Below the pieces are notes generated by a model, which did no database searches, was not told the origin of the DNA, and saw nothing but the letters and a program-made list of their open reading frames with translations. Position numbers and translations under genes: made by a program. 64,000 nucleotides of DNA from Sphingobacterium gobiense (GTDB lineage Bacteria > Bacteroidota > Bacteroidia > Sphingobacteriales > Sphingobacteriaceae), in the NCBI RefSeq assembly GCF_002980575.1, contig NZ_PVBS01000003.1:1-64000 (forward strand). Reading direction: 5' to 3'. The stretch's first letter is position 1. The number at the start of each line of letters is the position of its first letter. Of the stretch, positions 46,836 to 55,272 are shown one piece after another.

Positions 46836-47933
46836 TTAATGCATCCTGTAAATTTTCCCCGGTAGGGAGAGCAATATACTGTTCATTTCCATTTCTAAAA
46901 GTATCATCGCCAATTTGTTCATAGGCCAATCCAAATGAAGTGCAATTTCATCAACGGAGGCCTGTTCTTTTTCTTGCAAGAAATCATATACCCGTTGTTC
47001 ATCTTTGCTAAGGTTGGTTGTTAATAATGGGAGTTGCATCCCTTCTTGTTTAGATTTCGGTCGTTCCCAACCCATGAGGTAGATCAGATCATCCGCATGT
47101 CGAATGAGGTGCGCACGGTGTGTTTTAATCAAATAATTACAGCCAGCAGAATATTCCTGGTCTATACCTCCTGGAAAAGCACACACATCCCTGTTATAGC
47201 TGTTCGCAATTTCTGCGGTAATTAGCGCCCCGCCTTTTTTTGCAGCTTCTACAACGATGGTCACGTCAGCCAACCCGGCGATGATGCGGTTTCGTGCCGG
47301 AAAGTTGCTGCGGTCGGGGATAGTTTCGGAAGGATATTCCGTAAGCAGCCCGCCATTCTCCAGCATGCGGGATGCAACATCCCGATGGGCAGATGGATAT
47401 ATCCGGTCAAGCCCGTGCCCCAGCACGCCGATGGTGGGAATGTGGTGCTTGAGCGCTAACCGATGTGCTTGTACATCTATCCCGTAAGCTAGGCCACTAA
47501 CAATCTGTATATCATATTCCTGTAGTGTTGAAACCAGTTCTTCACAAATGCGCTTTCCATAAACTGTTGCATTCCTGGTGCCCACAATACTAACGCATAG
47601 GCGTGGGTTTAAATCAACGGTTCCTTTATAATACATTAGAAGCGGCGCATCTTCACATTGCGTCAGACGGCGCGGATAGGTTGCGTCCTCAGCCCAAAGC
47701 ATTTCTATATTGTGCTTTTCGACAAAAGCTAGTTCTCGTTCCGCATCATGCATATAGTTCTTCGAGAAAATTGATTCCACTGTCGCTTTTCTAATACCTG
47801 GAATAGAAAGTAATTGCTTTTTGCTGGCGTCGAAGATATTGTCGACCGAACCAAAGTAAGTTAGTAAAGTACGCGCCGTTTTAGGGCCTACACCTTTAAT
47901 CTTTGTAAGTGCTATTTTTTTGAGCATGGTCAT
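46836..47933 (-). CDS. dprA: DNA-processing protein DprA
   Basis: The 365-residue protein binds incoming single-stranded DNA and loads RecA in natural transformation. It has an N-terminal helix-hairpin-helix (KIKGVGPKTARTLLTYFG), the Rossmann-like core (SIVGTRNATVYGKRI, SGLAYGIDVQAHRLAL, ARNRIIAGLADVTIVVEA) and a C-terminal winged-helix DML1-like domain. The ATG two codons downstream is an equally possible start. Presence in Bacteroidota does not prove competence. Confidence 0.95.
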   Translation of the reverse strand: MTMLKKIALTKIKGVGPKTARTLLTYFGSVDNIFDASKKQLLSIPGIRKATVESIFSKNYMHDAERELAFVEKHNIEMLWAEDATYPRRLTQCEDAPLLMYYKGTVDLNPRLCVSIVGTRNATVYGKRICEELVSTLQEYDIQIVSGLAYGIDVQAHRLALKHHIPTIGVLGHGLDRIYPSAHRDVASRMLENGGLLTEYPSETIPDRSNFPARNRIIAGLADVTIVVEAAKKGGALITAEIANSYNRDVCAFPGGIDQEYSAGCNYLIKTHRAHLIRHADDLIYLMGWERPKSKQEGMQLPLLTTNLSKDEQRVYDFLQEKEQASVDEIALHLDWPMNKLAMILLEMEMNSILLSLPGKIYRMH

Positions 47934-48000
47934 AATTCAGAGACCTAAAGATAAAAAATTTATATAAAAGTTCTAACTTTGATTAAAAAAATAGAATACA

Positions 48001-48243
48001 ATGGAATTACAAGGTGCTCAAGAACCATTTGATATAGAGATAGGCGACATCGTATATGCTGTTTTTCCGGAAGAAGAGGGTGTTTACCTTATTTTTAAGG
48101 AGGGAAAAGAATATGTTAAGATTATAAAAGATACCGACACCTCTTGGTTAAAACTACATCCAGAAACCGAATTGCCCATGTTTGGGATGGATGAGGAAGT
48201 GAACCTTATTGGACAGCACATTTCGAAGACCAGTGGTGAGTGA
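48001..48243 (+). CDS. Hypothetical acidic protein, 80 aa
   Basis: I do not recognise this small protein. It has no signal or membrane segment, is strongly acidic and is probably a small beta domain (DIEIGDIVYAVFPEEEGVYLIFKEG). A TAACTTTG -7 box at 47974-47981 lies 20 bases upstream, which supports expression. It converges on rsmG. Confidence 0.6.
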   Translation: MELQGAQEPFDIEIGDIVYAVFPEEEGVYLIFKEGKEYVKIIKDTDTSWLKLHPETELPMFGMDEEVNLIGQHISKTSGE

Positions 48244-48259
48244 TTTGCCGAAATAGGCG

Positions 48260-48904
48260 TCACATTGGCACATACACCACGTATTTTGTGTCAAAAAAAT
48301 CTTCGTTGAAGTAGGAGGATAGGGGATGCAGTTCCGCTTTGAGTCGCGATTCTTTAATCTCCTCCCGAAGATCGCCTCCTTTGAGGTATATAATTCCATT
48401 TGGAACACCATTTTGATCTTGCTTTTCAAATTTATTACGAACCCAAGAAGCAAATTCACCTAAACGGGTTACCGCGCGCGATACCACAAAATCGTATTTA
48501 TAATCCAATTGCTCTGCACGGATATGGTCAGCCTCTACGTTTTCTAAGCCTAGCGCCTGGGCCACTTCACGGACCACTTTAATTTTCTTTCCGATAGAAT
48601 CGACCAAGTGGAACTGTACTTCCGGAAAAAGGATGGCTAACGGTATGCCCGGAAACCCACCTCCTGTTCCAACATCCAGTATTCGTGTGCCGGGTGCAAA
48701 CTCCGTCATGAATTTGGCGATACCGAGTGAATGTAATACATGGCGCAAATAAAGGCCATCGATGTCTTTTCTGGAAACGACGTTAATCTGGTCATTCCAG
48801 AATGGATATACCTCCGCCAGTTGGGCAAATTGTTGTTTTTGCTTTTCCGTTAAGTTCGGAAAGTATTTGTAGACGATATCGACGTTTGGGTTCATGTTAG
48901 TCAT
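48260..48904 (-). CDS. rsmG: 16S rRNA (guanine527-N7)-methyltransferase
   Basis: The ATG at 48904 overlaps the stop of the upstream glycosyltransferase as TGATG, a coupling arrangement, and gives 214 residues. Hallmarks are QINVVSRKD, LHSLGIAKF, the SAM site ILDVGTGGGFPGIPLAI and SRAVTRLGEF. It methylates G527 of 16S rRNA. ATGs six bases upstream and nine bases downstream are alternatives. Confidence 0.94.
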   Translation of the reverse strand: MTNMNPNVDIVYKYFPNLTEKQKQQFAQLAEVYPFWNDQINVVSRKDIDGLYLRHVLHSLGIAKFMTEFAPGTRILDVGTGGGFPGIPLAILFPEVQFHLVDSIGKKIKVVREVAQALGLENVEADHIRAEQLDYKYDFVVSRAVTRLGEFASWVRNKFEKQDQNGVPNGIIYLKGGDLREEIKESRLKAELHPLSSYFNEDFFDTKYVVYVPM

Positions 48905-50046
48905 CACCATGAAGTTTGTTTTTTGCCGCGATTAAACAGGCCATTAATACAAATATAAAAATAATACAAAACGTCAAGCAGCGGAAGCCAAATAAGCAAG
49001 TCCCGAACGATCAGTTTTGTATAAATACGGTTAAAAATTACAAGTTGGCTTAACAGCCGCACAGCATAGATACCCAACGGAATGTACCATAGGTTAGGAT
49101 ATAGCACGAAGCATATGATCAGCATCAAATAAAACAATACGGCCGACAACAACTGTGTAGCGAGCATGCGTTTGTGCTTGCTTTTGTATAGCGTGGAAGC
49201 GCCAGAATGACGTGCTTTCTGTTTATAATAACTTTTCCACGTTTTTTTAGGAACAGATAGTATATGCGCATCTGCGTGTATAGCGATATTGACATTCGTC
49301 GTCGTTGCATTGTGGTTGACGAACAAATCGTCATCCCCCGATTTGATGTGCATGTGTTTATTAAAGCCCTTGCCCTTGTAAAAAAGAGATTTCGTATAAG
49401 CTAAGTTGCGCCCTACGCCCATATAGGCATTTCCCTTTAACGCATACGACAAATAGCTCATCGCCGTATGGGTTGTCTCAAATCGAATTAATTTATTCAA
49501 AAACCCATTCCGTTTGAAATAAGGGGAATAGCCCAAGACAATTTCTTTTTCATATGAGAAAGCCCCGACCATTTCTGCGAGCCAAAAAGAACTCGCCGGT
49601 TCGCAGTCGGCATCCGTGAAAACAAGGTGCTCATGTTTCGCCGCCTTAATGCCCATGGTGAGCGCGAATTTTTTTGTGTGTTTTAGACGGATATGTTCCT
49701 TGATTTCTACAATCTTTAATCGTTCAGGATATTTGGACGAGAATTCCTTGAGTATCCATTTCGTTTCGTCATCCGAACAATCATCCACCAGCACCACTTC
49801 AAATAGAGGATAATCTTGTTCCAATATTGGAGGAAGAAACGATTTTAAATTTTCTTCCTCATTGTGCGCACATATAATAACACTTACTGGCGGTTGATAA
49901 GAAACGTTCTGAAAAGATTTTGTCGAATAAAAGACTAATTTTCCGTATACAAAATAGATATAATGGAGTTGGATAAGCAGCAAAATGCCCAGTACCCCTA
50001 TAGGTACATACGGAAGATAAGATAAAAATTGTTCCAATATCGTCAT
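48904..50046 (-). CDS. Family 2 glycosyltransferase, membrane-bound
   Basis: The ATG at 50046 gives 380 residues and places a membrane helix at the N-terminus (about 8-28). The GT-A domain has VIICAHNEEENL, the nucleotide-binding LVDDCSDD, FTDADCEP as DXD and DDDLFVNH near the acceptor site. Two or three helices follow at the C-terminus (about 295-365). It probably adds a sugar to a lipid or surface glycan at the inner membrane. The substrate is not predictable. It is translationally coupled to rsmG downstream. Confidence 0.88.
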   Translation of the reverse strand: MTILEQFLSYLPYVPIGVLGILLLIQLHYIYFVYGKLVFYSTKSFQNVSYQPPVSVIICAHNEEENLKSFLPPILEQDYPLFEVVLVDDCSDDETKWILKEFSSKYPERLKIVEIKEHIRLKHTKKFALTMGIKAAKHEHLVFTDADCEPASSFWLAEMVGAFSYEKEIVLGYSPYFKRNGFLNKLIRFETTHTAMSYLSYALKGNAYMGVGRNLAYTKSLFYKGKGFNKHMHIKSGDDDLFVNHNATTTNVNIAIHADAHILSVPKKTWKSYYKQKARHSGASTLYKSKHKRMLATQLLSAVLFYLMLIICFVLYPNLWYIPLGIYAVRLLSQLVIFNRIYTKLIVRDLLIWLPLLDVLYYFYICINGLFNRGKKQTSW

Positions 50047-50191
50047 ATAAAACAGCAAAGATACAGTGTTCCGCCAAGATAACGGGGAGAAAAAGTTAAG
50101 TTTTATTAAGATTTTGGTACGCACTCGTTTCCTCGCAATTTTTATTTTATTTTTCCTCTGTTATAATGAACATTGATGACAGAGGCGAGCG

Positions 50192-50248
50192 AACGAAATT
50201 CATTTTATAGGCATAATGGGTATATTGCATATAAACATGAATTTCGTT
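50192..50248. repeat. 12-bp perfect inverted repeat upstream of tgt
   Basis: AACGAAATTCAT (50192-50203) and ATGAATTTCGTT (50237-50248) are exact inverted copies 33 bases apart. The right arm falls between the putative -33 and -7 elements of tgt, so it is placed as an operator or looping site could be. It could equally fold as a hairpin in an upstream transcript. Confidence 0.5.
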
Positions 50249-50255
50249 AGGTTTG
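50224..50255 (+). promoter_or_regulatory. Putative promoter of tgt and the LptF/G gene
   Basis: ATTG, a 20-base spacer and TAGGTTTG (50248-50255) fit the Bacteroidota consensus fairly well. The ATG is 40 bases downstream. No preQ1 riboswitch motif is seen in the leader. Confidence 0.45.
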
Positions 50256-50294
50256 CATTGATTTTGCTCAAAAGGGCATGAGGGATATTATTAT

Positions 50295-51425
50295 ATGAGA
50301 TTTACGCTTCAGGCAGAGGATATAGCATCTAAGGCGCGTGCCGGTGTATTGGAGACCGCACACGGAAATATTCAAACACCTATTTTTATGCCTGTTGGTA
50401 CGGCGGGAACAGTTAAAGCTGTTCACCAGCACGAATTGGTACAGGATATCCAAGCACAGATTATCTTAGGGAATACGTACCATCTATATTTGCGTCCTGG
50501 TTTGGATGTTTTGCGTAAAGCAGGCGGTTTGCATAAGTTTAACCATTGGGACGGACCTATATTGACCGATTCAGGCGGATATCAAGTATATTCACTAACC
50601 GAGGTACGTAAGATTCGAGAAGAAGGCGTTACTTTCCGTTCACATATTGACGGCTCGAAGCACCTTTTTACACCGGAAAATGTGATGGATACGCAACGTG
50701 TCATCGGAGCAGACATCATCATGGCTTTTGATGAATGTACACCTTATCCCTGTGAATACAGTTATGCTCGGAAATCGTTGGACATGACCCATCGCTGGTT
50801 AAAACGTTGTATCGATCGGTTCGACAGTACCGAACCGTTGTATGGATATGAACAGACGCTTTTCCCTATCGTTCAGGGGTCGGTGTATAAAGATTTACGA
50901 GAAAAATCAGCAGAGGTTATAGCGTCTTTCAATCGGGATGGTAATGCGATTGGAGGACTTTCGGTCGGCGAACCTGCAGAGGAGATGTATGCCATGACAG
51001 AAGTTGTAACCAACATCTTGCCACAGGATAAACCTCGTTACCTTATGGGAGTCGGTACACCGATTAATATTCTCGAAAATATTGCCCTAGGCATCGATAT
51101 GTTCGATTGCGTCATGCCCACAAGGAACGCGCGTAATGGTATGCTGTTCACGCAGAACGGTATTATCAATATCAAAAACGAAAAATGGAAAGATGACTTT
51201 TCGCCCATTGAAGCAGAAAGCGATTTGTTGGTCGATCAGATACATACAAAAGCTTATCTTCGTCATTTAATTAGATCGCAAGAGATTTTAGGTGCACAGA
51301 TCGCATCGTTGCATAACCTTCATTTTTACTTATGGTTGGTAAAACAAGCTAGGGACAAAATTATCGAGGGTACATTTTATGAATGGAAAGAAAAGATGGT
51401 AAAAATTCTAGGGCAAAGGTTGTAA
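50295..51425 (+). CDS. tgt: tRNA-guanine(34) transglycosylase, zinc ligands altered
   Basis: This 376-residue enzyme exchanges G34 for preQ1 in tRNAs with GUN anticodons. The active-site motifs are kept: LTDSGGYQVYSL with the general acid/base Asp, GGLSVGEP, and FDCVMPTRNARNG with the nucleophilic Asp. The zinc site is not: where E. coli has CxCxxC, this protein has Ser309, Leu311 and Asp314, while the fourth ligand is kept as His340. Fold and length are normal. It overlaps nothing and is followed 3 bases later by an LptF/LptG gene. Confidence 0.93.
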   Translation: MRFTLQAEDIASKARAGVLETAHGNIQTPIFMPVGTAGTVKAVHQHELVQDIQAQIILGNTYHLYLRPGLDVLRKAGGLHKFNHWDGPILTDSGGYQVYSLTEVRKIREEGVTFRSHIDGSKHLFTPENVMDTQRVIGADIIMAFDECTPYPCEYSYARKSLDMTHRWLKRCIDRFDSTEPLYGYEQTLFPIVQGSVYKDLREKSAEVIASFNRDGNAIGGLSVGEPAEEMYAMTEVVTNILPQDKPRYLMGVGTPINILENIALGIDMFDCVMPTRNARNGMLFTQNGIINIKNEKWKDDFSPIEAESDLLVDQIHTKAYLRHLIRSQEILGAQIASLHNLHFYLWLVKQARDKIIEGTFYEWKEKMVKILGQRL

Positions 51426-51428
51426 AAC

Positions 51429-52511
51429 ATGAACATCATTGACCGCTATATCATTAAAAAATACCTGAGCACATTCGTGTTCACGGTCGGTATTTTTATT
51501 GTCGTGATTGTTGTTTTTGATGTTTCGGAGAAACTGGATGATTTCCTTAAGTATAAAGCCCCGATGTCCAAGGTATTCTTGGAATACTATGCCCTGGGCA
51601 GCATCCCTTTTTTCCTGAATATGTTAACGCCGCTAATCAATTTCATCGCGGTGATTTTCTTTACCTCTAAGATGGCAGATCAAACGGAAGTTGTGCCTAT
51701 TTTGAGTGGAGGAATGAGCTTTAACCGCTTCTTACGGCCTTATATGATTGCGGCGAGTATTATCTTTTTATTTACCCTTGTATCGAATATCTGGATCATT
51801 CCCTATACCAATAAAATCAAAGTAAATTTTGAAAACGTTTATGTAAAGCCACATAAGATCAGCACATCCACCATGTCTACCCATATGCAGATCGATTCCA
51901 ATACATACGTGTACATCGATAATTTCGATACGAAACGAAATATTGGTTATAATTTTTCTTTGGAGAAATTTTCCGGCGACCAACTGACGGAGAAGTTGAT
52001 GGCACAAAGTATAACTTGGGATTCGGTCGCTACAAAATGGAAAATCAAAGACTATACCGTTCGGACTATTGATGGCTTACGTGAAACAATGGAGAAAGGT
52101 ATAGACCGTGACACCACATTAGATATGTTGCCCAGGGACTTCGAAACCTACGACAATGTATTTACCGCCATGGATACCGAAGAGCTAAACCAACGTATTG
52201 CCAAGGAAGAAACCCGTGGAACAGGCATGATGACCGATCTGTTATTAGAGAAATATAAGCGCTATATTGGGCCTTTTTCAGCGTTTATCTTAACGCTAAT
52301 GGGCGTTTCACTGTCATCCAAAAAAGTTCGTGGCGGGATTGGTTTGAGTTTAGGAATTGGTATAGCATTAAGCTTTACATTTCTTGTTTTAGTACAGTTC
52401 TCCACGATGTTTTCTTTAAAAGGAGGGCTACCACCTTTAGTCGCTATCCTGATTCCGAATGTGTTATTTTTAGCACTGGCACTCTGGTTGAAATATAAAG
52501 CACCTAAATAG
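51429..52511 (+). CDS. LptF/LptG-family permease
   Basis: The 360-residue inner-membrane protein fits LptF/LptG: two N-terminal and two to three C-terminal helix groups around a periplasmic domain (about 125-265) and the start IIDRYIIKKYLSTF. It would form half of the LptBFGC exporter that moves lipopolysaccharide to the outer membrane. Only one such gene is here, so the partner lies elsewhere. A 3-base gap places it in an operon with tgt. Confidence 0.93.
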   Translation: MNIIDRYIIKKYLSTFVFTVGIFIVVIVVFDVSEKLDDFLKYKAPMSKVFLEYYALGSIPFFLNMLTPLINFIAVIFFTSKMADQTEVVPILSGGMSFNRFLRPYMIAASIIFLFTLVSNIWIIPYTNKIKVNFENVYVKPHKISTSTMSTHMQIDSNTYVYIDNFDTKRNIGYNFSLEKFSGDQLTEKLMAQSITWDSVATKWKIKDYTVRTIDGLRETMEKGIDRDTTLDMLPRDFETYDNVFTAMDTEELNQRIAKEETRGTGMMTDLLLEKYKRYIGPFSAFILTLMGVSLSSKKVRGGIGLSLGIGIALSFTFLVLVQFSTMFSLKGGLPPLVAILIPNVLFLALALWLKYKAPK

Positions 52512-52515
52512 TGAC

Positions 52516-52567
52516 ACCATCATGATTTATTCAAACCGCGCAGGGGTATGAATAAACCTGATAGCTT
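52516..52567. repeat. Intergenic repeat ending ATGAATAAACCTGATAGCTT, copy 2
   Basis: This is the mate of the repeat at 46450-46500. Here the arms TTTATTCA and TGAATAAA are an exact 8-bp inverted repeat around a 15-base loop. It lies just after the LptF/LptG stop and could also end that transcript. Confidence 0.5.
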
Positions 52568-52597
52568 CATCACCATCAAAAAGCAAATTATATACAG

Positions 52598-53497
52598 ATG
52601 AAAAACAAAAATGTCCTTATCCTGCATTTTACCGTGCTAATTTGGGGATTCACAGGCGTATTGGGAGGTTTACTGTCTATATCGGCAGTTCATTTAGTGT
52701 GGTATCGGGTTCTGATTGCCGCGCTTTCCCTTTTTATTTATTTTATCTTCATGCGCAAATCCATACATGTCGCCAAGGAGAAACTGATACGGTTTTTAAT
52801 GGTAGGAGGGATTGTCGGTGTACATTGGGTATTGTTTTTTCATTCTATCAAGGTTTCCACGGTATCCGTTACGTTAGTAACCGTATCGTCATTGACACTG
52901 TTCACCTCCATTTTGGAGCCAATCATTAACAAAACCAAAATATCCAAAGCAGATGTAGGCATAGGCCTGATTATAATATTGGGGATTTACCTTATTTTTA
53001 AATTCGAATTTCAGTATGTATGGGGAATCGTGTTTGGGCTTGGGGCGGCGCTGTGCGCCAGTATTTTTTCTATTCTCAACGCTCGGCTAGTGAAGACGAC
53101 CAGTCCTACTGTGATTACGTTTTATGAAATGCTGGGCGCCTTTTTCTGGGTATCCGTCATCATGCTGTTTACGGGCGATTTCAATGAAAAAATGTGGTTG
53201 CAGGATGCTGATTGGGCCTATATTTTGTTGCTGGGGGTTGTATGTACGGCGGTAGCCTATGTACTCGGCGTTGCGGTAATGAAGGAACTAAGTGCTTTTA
53301 CCGTTGCGCTCACAACCAACATGGAACCCATATACGGTATCGTTCTGGCCATACTTATTTTTGGCCAGCAGGAAACCATGAGTTTAGGTTTTTACACAGG
53401 GGCGGTCATTATTTTGGGTGCCGTATTCTTATATCCATATGTGAAAGTCAAAATAGAAAACAGAGAAAAGAGGTTGATTAATCGGAAGCTGCATTGA
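52598..53497 (+). CDS. DMT-superfamily transporter (EamA type)
   Basis: The 299-residue protein has ten hydrophobic helices in two EamA halves, the first from about 5 to 130 and the second from about 140 to 285, with the typical MEPIYGIVLA motif in the second. Such proteins export amino acids, metabolites or nucleotides. The substrate cannot be predicted. It has no operon partner. Confidence 0.88.
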   Translation: MKNKNVLILHFTVLIWGFTGVLGGLLSISAVHLVWYRVLIAALSLFIYFIFMRKSIHVAKEKLIRFLMVGGIVGVHWVLFFHSIKVSTVSVTLVTVSSLTLFTSILEPIINKTKISKADVGIGLIIILGIYLIFKFEFQYVWGIVFGLGAALCASIFSILNARLVKTTSPTVITFYEMLGAFFWVSVIMLFTGDFNEKMWLQDADWAYILLLGVVCTAVAYVLGVAVMKELSAFTVALTTNMEPIYGIVLAILIFGQQETMSLGFYTGAVIILGAVFLYPYVKVKIENREKRLINRKLH

Positions 53498-53641
53498 TGT
53501 TTATTTAGCCGCAAATGCAGTATGTTTCTTTTTCCGGCGCACCACCTCGACTGCCCTTTGCCAGGGCACGGCCCTCCTTTTTGAGCGCAAAAAGGAGGCA
53601 AAACCGAACGAAGTGAGCTCATAAACACCCAAATAAACACG
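53496..53641. repeat. Palindromic intergenic element with ACCGAACGAAGTGAGCTC, copy 2
   Basis: Outer arms TGTTTATTT and AAATAAACA bound about 145 bases. Inside are an AGGGC-rich palindrome and a 10-bp stem (CCTCCTTTTT/AAAAAGGAGG, 53573-53598), followed at once by CAAAACCGAACGAAGTGAGC and TC. The stem-plus-tail part matches the repeat at 35858-35904. The outer inverted ends make this copy look like a MITE-sized unit, but no target duplication is clear. Confidence 0.55.
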
Positions 53642-53733
53642 AGTTTATAAACTCTTTGTCTCCTTCAGGTGGCCTGTCGCACAAGCCCATCCCACACAGG
53701 GAAAATGCTAAATGCGTTGACGCTGCATGTAAC

Positions 53734-53774
53734 ATAAAGAGAAAAGCCGGGCATTGCCCGGCTTTTCTCTTTAT
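53734..53774. terminator. Strong bidirectional terminator downstream of gltD
   Basis: AAAGAGAAAAGCCGGGC pairs with GCCCGGCTTTTCTCTTT over 17 bp around a 3-base loop, with T runs on both strands. It ends gltBD on the minus strand. Confidence 0.9.
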
Positions 53775-53784
53775 GTAGTTAAAA

Positions 53785-55251
53785 CTAAGCGTATGAAACT
53801 GTCTGATCTTTACATTCCAATTCGGAATATCCCATCAGGAATTCATCGACTTTTCTAGCGCACTCACGGCCTTCGGAAATCGCCCAGACCACAAGGGATT
53901 GACCGCGACGCATATCACCCGCTACAAACACCCTGTCAGCAGACGCTTTATATTCGCCTTCTAGTGCCTCCACGTTGCCTCGCCCGTCCAGTTTAACACC
54001 AAGTTGCTGCAATAAGCCTTCGTGTTGCGGGTGAAGGAATCCCATAGCCAACGTAACCAATTCACACGGGATTTCACGTTCAGATCCTTCGACTTCTTTG
54101 AATTTGGTAGGTCTACCGAAATTATCAGTTTCCCACTCCAAATCGACAACCAGCGCTGCGCGAACATGACCTTTATCATCGCCTAAAAAAGCTTTGGTGC
54201 TTACGCTCCAATAACGCTGACAACCTTCCTCATGCGATGTCGTTGTTTTCAATAACATCGGATAAGTTGGCCAAGGCATAGCAACGGTACGCTCCTGCGG
54301 CGGTTGTGGCATCAATTCAAATTGCGTAACGCTTTTTGCGCCGTGGCGGTTGGATGTTCCCACGCAGTCGGATCCCGTATCACCACCACCTATAACCAAT
54401 ACGTTCTTATCGGTCGCTAAGATTTCTTCTACATCAATAGGGGAGTTGCCCACCCGTTTGTTCTGCTGTTTCAAGAACTCCATAGCATAATGAACACCTT
54501 TCAGCTCACGCCCCGGGATAGGTAGGTTACGTGGGATAGTTGAACCTCCGGACAATACAATCGCATCGTAATCCTGTAATTCACTGCTAGGGACGTTGAC
54601 GCCCACTTCGGCATTTGTCTTAAATACGACGCCAGATTGCTCCATGACGTCTACCCGACGGTCGATCACTGATTTATCCAGTTTGAAGTCAGGAATGCCG
54701 TAACGAAGCAAACCGCCTACTTTATCATCACGCTCATAAACAACGACGTCATGCCCAGCTTTGTTCAGTTGTGCTGCGGCGGCAAGACCCGCAGGTCCAG
54801 AACCCACTACAGCTACGCGTTTACCTGTTTTGATATAACTTTTATTCGGCTGTACGAATTTTTTCTTAAAGGCAATTTCAATAATGTGCTTCTCGATCTC
54901 TTCGATTGCTACGGGCGGTTTGTTAATACCCAGCACACAGGCTGCTTCGCAGGGTGCTGGGCAGATTCTTCCCGTAAACTCCGGAAAGTTGTTGGTCGAT
55001 ACGAGTATATTATACGCCTCCTCCCAACGAGCATCATATACGGCATCGTTGAATTCGGGAATGACATTTCCTAATGGACATCCCGAATGGCAAAAAGGAA
55101 TGCCACAATCCATACAACGTGCTGCTTGATGATTGAGTTGGTCATCCGTGTAGCTATGTACAAATTCTTGATAATTTTGTTTTCTACTCTCCACAGATTC
55201 TTTCTGTGGAAGCGCTCTTTCAAATTCTAAAAATCCTGTTGGTTTTCCCAT
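53785..55251 (-). CDS. gltD: Glutamate synthase small subunit
   Basis: The 488-residue flavoprotein passes electrons from NAD(P)H to GltB. The N-terminal iron-sulfur motifs CMDCGIPFCHSGCP and CPAPCEAAC are complete. An FAD site (VVGSGPAGLAAAAQL) and a second nucleotide site (VIGGGDTGSDCVG) follow. It lies 21 bases after gltB in the same operon. Confidence 0.97.
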   Translation of the reverse strand: MGKPTGFLEFERALPQKESVESRKQNYQEFVHSYTDDQLNHQAARCMDCGIPFCHSGCPLGNVIPEFNDAVYDARWEEAYNILVSTNNFPEFTGRICPAPCEAACVLGINKPPVAIEEIEKHIIEIAFKKKFVQPNKSYIKTGKRVAVVGSGPAGLAAAAQLNKAGHDVVVYERDDKVGGLLRYGIPDFKLDKSVIDRRVDVMEQSGVVFKTNAEVGVNVPSSELQDYDAIVLSGGSTIPRNLPIPGRELKGVHYAMEFLKQQNKRVGNSPIDVEEILATDKNVLVIGGGDTGSDCVGTSNRHGAKSVTQFELMPQPPQERTVAMPWPTYPMLLKTTTSHEEGCQRYWSVSTKAFLGDDKGHVRAALVVDLEWETDNFGRPTKFKEVEGSEREIPCELVTLAMGFLHPQHEGLLQQLGVKLDGRGNVEALEGEYKASADRVFVAGDMRRGQSLVVWAISEGRECARKVDEFLMGYSELECKDQTVSYA

Positions 55252-55272
55252 GACTACTATTCCTCCGCTATA

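Noticed and set aside
50249..50294. A preQ1 riboswitch before tgt
   Set aside because: The short leader lacks the C-rich loop and A-rich tail of the known preQ1 classes.
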